Made by a program: the position numbers and the translations under genes
Shown: positions 60,526 to 64,000 of the stretch, in pieces
Numbering within the stretch: position 1 is the stretch's first letter
Layout: every line of letters starts with the position of its first letter
The notes under the pieces: model-generated
Told to the model about the DNA's origin: nothing
Databases searched by the model: none
The model's input: only the letters and a program-made list of their open reading frames with translations
Assembly (NCBI RefSeq): GCF_001612885.1
Contig: NZ_BDBH01000004.1
Coordinates: 1,054,001 to 1,118,000, forward strand
Origin: Nocardia harenae NBRC 108248
Lineage (GTDB): Bacteria > Actinomycetota > Actinomycetes > Mycobacteriales > Mycobacteriaceae
Direction of reading: 5' to 3'
Length of the DNA: 64,000 bases

Positions 60526-62022
60526 ATGCGCACTGTTCCCGGTCGTACCGACCGAGTCGTTGTGGTCGGCGCCGGCCTGGCCGGGCTCGCCACCGCACTG
60601 CACCTCGCCGGGCGCGGCCGGGAGGTCACCCTGCTCGAGCGCGACGACCTCCCCGGCGGGCGGGCCGGGCGCGCCGATATCGACGGCTACCGCCTCGACA
60701 CCGGCCCGACCGTGCTGACCATGCCGGAGCTGCTGGACGACGCCTTCGCCGCGGTCGGCGAGCGCACCGCCGACCGGCTCACCCTGGACCGGGTCGACCC
60801 GGCCTACCGGGCCCGCTTCGCCGACGGCAGGGCGCTGGACGTGCACACCGACGCCGGGCGGATGGCCGCCGCCATCACCGAGTTCGCCGGGCCGGTGCAG
60901 GCCGGTGGCTACCTGCGGCTGCGGGACTGGCTGGCCCGGCTCTACGCGGCCGAGTTCGACGGCTTCATCGCCTCGAACTTCGACTCGCCGCTCTCCCTGG
61001 TCTCCCCCGCGCTGGCCAAGCTGCTCGCGCTCGGCGGGTTCCGGCGCTGGGATCGGGCCGTCGCGGACCACATCACCGACCCCGACCTGCGCCGGATCTT
61101 CACCTTCCAGTCGCTCTACGCGGGGGTCGCGCCGAGCCGGGCACTGGCCGCGTACGCGGTGATCGCCTACATGGACACCATCTCCGGGGTCTGGTTCCCG
61201 CGCGGTGGCATGCGCGCGGTGCCGGACGCGCTGGCCGCCGCGGCCACCGCCGCCGGGGTGAAGATCCGCTACGGCGCCACCGTCTCGGCGCTCGAGCGGG
61301 ACGGCGGGCGGGTGCGGGCGGTGCGCACCGCCGACGGCGAGCGGGTGCCCGCCGACGCGCTGGTCCTCACCACCGAGCTGCACACCAGCTACGCGCTGCT
61401 CGGGCACCGCTCCCGGCGCCCGGTCCGGGTGACCCCGGCGCCGTCGGCGGTCATCCTGCACCTCGGCGTGGACGCGGTCCCCGAGCTGCCGCACCACTCG
61501 CTGCTCTTCGGCGCGGCCTGGGACCAGGCCTTCCGCGACATCACCGTGGACGGCCGGGTGATGACCGACCCCTCACTGCTGCTCACCCGCCCCACCGCGG
61601 GCGACCCGGCGCTCGCCCCGGCCGGGCGCGACCTGCTCTACCTGCTCGCCCCGGTCCCCAACCTGGAGCGCGGCCGGATCAACTGGGACCGCTTCGCCCC
61701 GGCCTACGCCGAGGAGGTGCTGGCCATCGCCAACGCCAGGCTGCCCGAGCCGCTGCCGAATCCGGAGCTGCTGCGCGTGGTCACCCCCGCGGACTGGGCC
61801 AGGCAGGGCATGCTGGCGGGCAGCCCGTTCGCGCTCGGCCACACCTTCGCCCAGACCGGCCCGTTCCGGCCGGCCAATATGCTCCGCGGCCTGGACAACG
61901 TGGTCCTGGCCGGCGGCTCGACCGTGCCCGGCGTCGGGATTCCGCCGGTGCTCGTCTCCGGGCGGCTGGCCGCCGACCGGATCACCGGAACCACGCAGCC
62001 CACCCGATCGGAGCGCCCATGA
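60526..62022 (+). CDS. crtI: Phytoene desaturase
   Basis: 498 residues from ATG 60526 with GAGGAG upstream. FAD loop VVVVGAGLAGLATALHLAGRGREVTLLERDDLPGGRAG, then GYRLDTGPTVLTMPELL, FQSLYAGVAPSRALAAYAVIAYMDTISGVWFPRGGMRAVPDAL, and the CrtI C-terminal signature GLDNVVLAGGSTVPGVGIPPVLVSGRLAADRI. It introduces double bonds into phytoene toward lycopene, using FAD. Overlaps crtB as ATGA. No cyclase, ketolase or hydroxylase is present in the window. Confidence 0.95.
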   Translation: MRTVPGRTDRVVVVGAGLAGLATALHLAGRGREVTLLERDDLPGGRAGRADIDGYRLDTGPTVLTMPELLDDAFAAVGERTADRLTLDRVDPAYRARFADGRALDVHTDAGRMAAAITEFAGPVQAGGYLRLRDWLARLYAAEFDGFIASNFDSPLSLVSPALAKLLALGGFRRWDRAVADHITDPDLRRIFTFQSLYAGVAPSRALAAYAVIAYMDTISGVWFPRGGMRAVPDALAAAATAAGVKIRYGATVSALERDGGRVRAVRTADGERVPADALVLTTELHTSYALLGHRSRRPVRVTPAPSAVILHLGVDAVPELPHHSLLFGAAWDQAFRDITVDGRVMTDPSLLLTRPTAGDPALAPAGRDLLYLLAPVPNLERGRINWDRFAPAYAEEVLAIANARLPEPLPNPELLRVVTPADWARQGMLAGSPFALGHTFAQTGPFRPANMLRGLDNVVLAGGSTVPGVGIPPVLVSGRLAADRITGTTQPTRSERP

Positions 62023-62969
62023 CCCGCACCGAGCTCGACGCCGCAGGCATCACCGACGCCGCCCTGCGCGGGTCCTACCAGGCCTGCCGGGTGCTGAACG
62101 CCAGGCACGGCAAGACCTTCTTCCTGGCCACCCGGCTGCTCGCCCCCGACCAGCGCCCCGCGGTGCACGCGCTCTACGGCTTCGCGCGCCGCGCCGACGA
62201 CATCCTGGACGAGTTTGACGAGACCCGCTCCACCGCCGAGCGCGCCGACGCGCTGGCAACGCTGGCCGCGCGGTTCCGGGCAGGCGAAGCCGAGGCCGAC
62301 CCGGTGCTCGCCGCGGTGCTGCACACCGCCCGCGCCTACCGCATCCCGGACCAGCTCTTCGACGACTTCCTCGCCTCCATGCGGATGGACCTCGAGATCA
62401 CCGACTACCCGGACCGGGCGGCGCTGAACCGCTACGTCCACGGCTCGGCCGAGGTGATCGGGTTGCAGGTGCTTCCGGTGCTCGGCACCGTCGGCGACGA
62501 GGCCGAAGCCGCCCCCTACGCCGCCGCGCTCGGCACGGCGTTCCAGCTCACGAACTTCCTGCGGGACGTGAACGAGGACCTGGCCCGCGACCGGGTCTAC
62601 CTGCCCGCCGACGAACTCGCCGCGCACGGCGTCGACCGCGACCTGCTGCTCTGGTGCCAGGCGCGGCGCGGCACCGACCCGCGGGTGCGCCGGGCGCTGG
62701 CCGAGCAGCATGCCGTCACCCGCGCGATCTACCGGCGGGCCGAGGGCGGCATCGCCCTGCTGCAGCCGCGCTCGCGGGCCTGCGTGGCGACCGCGCTCAC
62801 GCTGTACTCGGAGATCCTGGACCGGATCGAGGCGAGCGATTTCGCGGTATTCGAGCGGCGGGCAAGGGTCGGCATTCCGCGCCGGCTCGCCGTCGGCGGG
62901 GCCGGGCTGGCGAAGGCGTGGCTGGCGCGCCGCGCGCCGGGGTCAGGAGTGCAACGTCACCTGGCGTGA
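62019..62969 (+). CDS. crtB: Phytoene synthase
   Basis: 316 residues from ATG 62019. Squalene/phytoene synthase motifs: HGKTFFLATRLLAPDQRPAVHALYGFARRADDILDEF (first DxxxD: DDILD), then MRMDLEITDY, HGSAEVIGLQVLPVLG, and GTAFQLTNFLRDVNEDLARDRVYLPADEL (second DxxxD: DVNED). It joins two GGPP molecules into phytoene. The short tail is rich in Arg/Ala. 13 bases separate it from the convergent anti-sigma gene. Confidence 0.95.
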   Translation: MTRTELDAAGITDAALRGSYQACRVLNARHGKTFFLATRLLAPDQRPAVHALYGFARRADDILDEFDETRSTAERADALATLAARFRAGEAEADPVLAAVLHTARAYRIPDQLFDDFLASMRMDLEITDYPDRAALNRYVHGSAEVIGLQVLPVLGTVGDEAEAAPYAAALGTAFQLTNFLRDVNEDLARDRVYLPADELAAHGVDRDLLLWCQARRGTDPRVRRALAEQHAVTRAIYRRAEGGIALLQPRSRACVATALTLYSEILDRIEASDFAVFERRARVGIPRRLAVGGAGLAKAWLARRAPGSGVQRHLA

Positions 62970-62982
62970 GCGGCGGCGCTGC

Positions 62983-63387
62983 TCAGGACGGCAGCGGAGC
63001 GCTCAGCTCGACGATGGTGCCGGTGTCGCCGACGATGACCCTGGTGTCCGGCACCAGCGCCTTGATCAGCATGAGGCCGCGGCCCCGGTTCGAATCGGCG
63101 CTCTCGTCGGCCGGGTACCAGGTGCCGCCGTCGGTGATGGTGATGCAGACCTTGCGGCCGTCGATCTCCGCGCGCAGGGTGATCACCCTGCCGTCCTCGC
63201 GGTGGCCGTGCTCGACCGAATTGGTACACGCCTCACTGGCGGCGAGCAGCAGATCGTAGGCCCGGTCCGGGTCGGCGGTGTTCTCCGCGAGCCAATCGCG
63301 CAGCGCGTGCCTGACATCCGCCAGCTCGGCGGCGCGCGCCGGGAACTCGATCTCCAACGCTCGCGGGGAGCGATCCGATATGTCCAT
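62983..63387 (-). CDS. RsbW-like anti-sigma factor/ATP-binding kinase
   Basis: 134 residues from ATG 63387. HATPase_c_2 fold: DLLLAASEACTNSVEHGHREDGR (N box E-x-x-x-N), ITITDGGTWYP (G1 box) and RGRGLMLIKALVPDTRV (G2 box). RsbW/SpoIIAB-type proteins bind a sigma factor and phosphorylate an anti-anti-sigma factor. There is no sigma gene beside it. It lies 73 bases after the response regulator gene on the same strand. Together with the phosphatase end at 63901 it forms a probable switch. Confidence 0.9.
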   Translation of the reverse strand: MDISDRSPRALEIEFPARAAELADVRHALRDWLAENTADPDRAYDLLLAASEACTNSVEHGHREDGRVITLRAEIDGRKVCITITDGGTWYPADESADSNRGRGLMLIKALVPDTRVIVGDTGTIVELSAPLPS

Positions 63388-63460
63388 CTCTCCTCTTCAC
63401 GTCGAAAACCGGCATTCCTGGGCCTACCCGTCTTGGCGGGATGCACACCTGATTCTCGGT

Positions 63461-63904
63461 TCACCCGAGCGGCGCGGGCCCCTCCGGTTCCCCGTCGTCT
63501 CGATCCTGCTCCAGCCAGTAGTCCACCGCACCCTGGAGCACCGTGCGGAACAGGGTGAAATCCACCGGCTTGTAGATATAGCTGTCCGCACCCGCGGCAT
63601 AACACCTGTCGATGTCACTGGACGCCGTCGACGAGGTGAAGACCACGACCGTGAGCTCCGCGGCGGCGGGCTCGGCCCGGATCCGGGACAGCACGGTGTA
63701 GCCGTCGGCGCCGGGCATGTTCAGGTCGAGCAGGACGAGCGCGGGGCGCGGGGCGGACTCGTCGCGCAGCCGGGCCAGCCCCTCGGCGCCGTCGGCGACG
63801 AATTCCACCGGCAGGTCCGGGTGCGAGGCACGCAGCGCGCGCTCGATCGCCTCGCGGTCGTCGGCGGAGTCCTCGACCACGAGGACCAGCCGTGGCCCGG
63901 TCAC
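63461..63904 (-). CDS. Single-domain response regulator (Rcp1-like)
   Basis: 147 residues from GTG 63904, inside GTGA with the upstream stop. LVLVVEDSADDREAIERALRASHP (acidic pocket), PALVLLDLNMPGADGYTVLSRIRA (phospho-Asp), VVVFTSSTASSDIDRCYAAGADSYIYKPVDF (Thr/Ser and Lys). No output domain. This is the Rcp1-type receiver that passes phosphate from a phytochrome-like or other kinase by protein contact. Coupled to the phosphatase upstream, it may control that enzyme. Confidence 0.93.
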   Translation of the reverse strand: MTGPRLVLVVEDSADDREAIERALRASHPDLPVEFVADGAEGLARLRDESAPRPALVLLDLNMPGADGYTVLSRIRAEPAAAELTVVVFTSSTASSDIDRCYAAGADSYIYKPVDFTLFRTVLQGAVDYWLEQDRDDGEPEGPAPLG

Positions 63905-64000
63905 CGCGCCGCCCCCGCCGCGCCGAGATGCCGGATGGCGAGGACGGCGGCGTCGTCGCCGACCCGGTAGCGGTCGGCGCCGGTCACGAGCGTGTCGGCG
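63901..64000 (-). CDS. C-terminal end of a PP2C/SpoIIE-type phosphatase (enters from beyond the window)
   Basis: The minus strand reads ADTLVTGADRYRVGDDAAVLAIRHLG and stops at 63901, coupled by GTGA to the response regulator. GDDAAVLAIR fits the last metal-binding strand of the SpoIIE/RsbU phosphatases (usual GDDVALLVLR). About 33 residues are in the window. Together with the RsbW-like gene it suggests a phosphatase-kinase switch. Being so short, this call rests on one motif. Confidence 0.6.
   Translation of the reverse strand, partial: ADTLVTGADRYRVGDDAAVLAIRHLGAAGAAR

Overview
The window is about 64 kb of very GC-rich DNA, densely packed on both strands, with many GTG starts and 4-base stop/start overlaps. 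The gene content points to a mycolic-acid-containing actinobacterium, most likely Nocardia or a close relative: a secreted antigen-85-type mycolyltransferase, an LGFP-repeat wall protein, a cutinase-like esterase, two deazaflavin-dependent nitroreductase-family proteins, a mycothiol-type DinB-like protein and a DevR/DevS (DosR/DosS) pair. The genus is inferred from this content and not from any marker gene.

Bases 1-16,900 hold ordinary chromosomal genes: stress signalling (a class III adenylyl cyclase, an RsbQ/RsbP pair, a NarL-type two-component system), a mycolyltransferase, small regulators with visible palindromic operators, a lipoprotein shaped like a serine beta-lactamase that has lost its catalytic residues, an SDR and a P450 with a broken ExxR motif. 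Bases 17,000-22,300 look like an accessory island. GC is visibly lower, there are two adjacent unrecognised genes (a 942-aa protein with two N-terminal LysM domains and a 430-aa possible hydrolase), and these are followed by decayed remains of a two-gene module. Next comes a small heat-shock locus (a MerR-type regulator and Hsp20) whose promoter carries a CIRCE-like element.

Bases 23,700-44,250 are a cell-surface polysaccharide locus. One minus-strand operon of eleven genes plus a 33-codon ORF runs from 36,589 down to 23,706 and encodes glycosyltransferases, a Wzx-like flippase, a Wzy-like polymerase, a Wzz-like chain-length protein with a degenerate ATPase domain, a beta-helix lipoprotein, a DUF218 protein and a GSA-aminomutase-like enzyme. 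Most junctions overlap as ATGA or GTGA. Beside it lies a sugar-nucleotide set (glucose-1-phosphate cytidylyltransferase, two C-methyltransferase-like proteins, a PIG-L deacetylase, an NAD-dependent epimerase and an RmlC-like epimerase). A polyprenyl-phosphate sugar-1-phosphate transferase that would start the lipid-linked repeat unit faces away from that set and ends at a strong terminator.

Bases 44,400-55,300 return to scattered accessory and housekeeping genes: pirin/MarR/AhpD-like, a TetR regulator, a large TerD-domain protein, cutinase, esterase, isochorismatase, a small kinase, a UBP zinc finger, the LGFP protein and a DUF305 protein. Bases 55,300-59,200 are a dormancy-type locus: devR-devS, divergent from a three-gene unit (helical protein, nitroreductase-like protein, GNAT) with a DosR-type box in between. 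Bases 59,400-63,000 are a carotenoid operon, crtE-crtI-crtB. The window ends with an RsbW-like anti-sigma kinase, a response regulator and the C-terminus of a probable PP2C phosphatase, a second partner-switching-like module.
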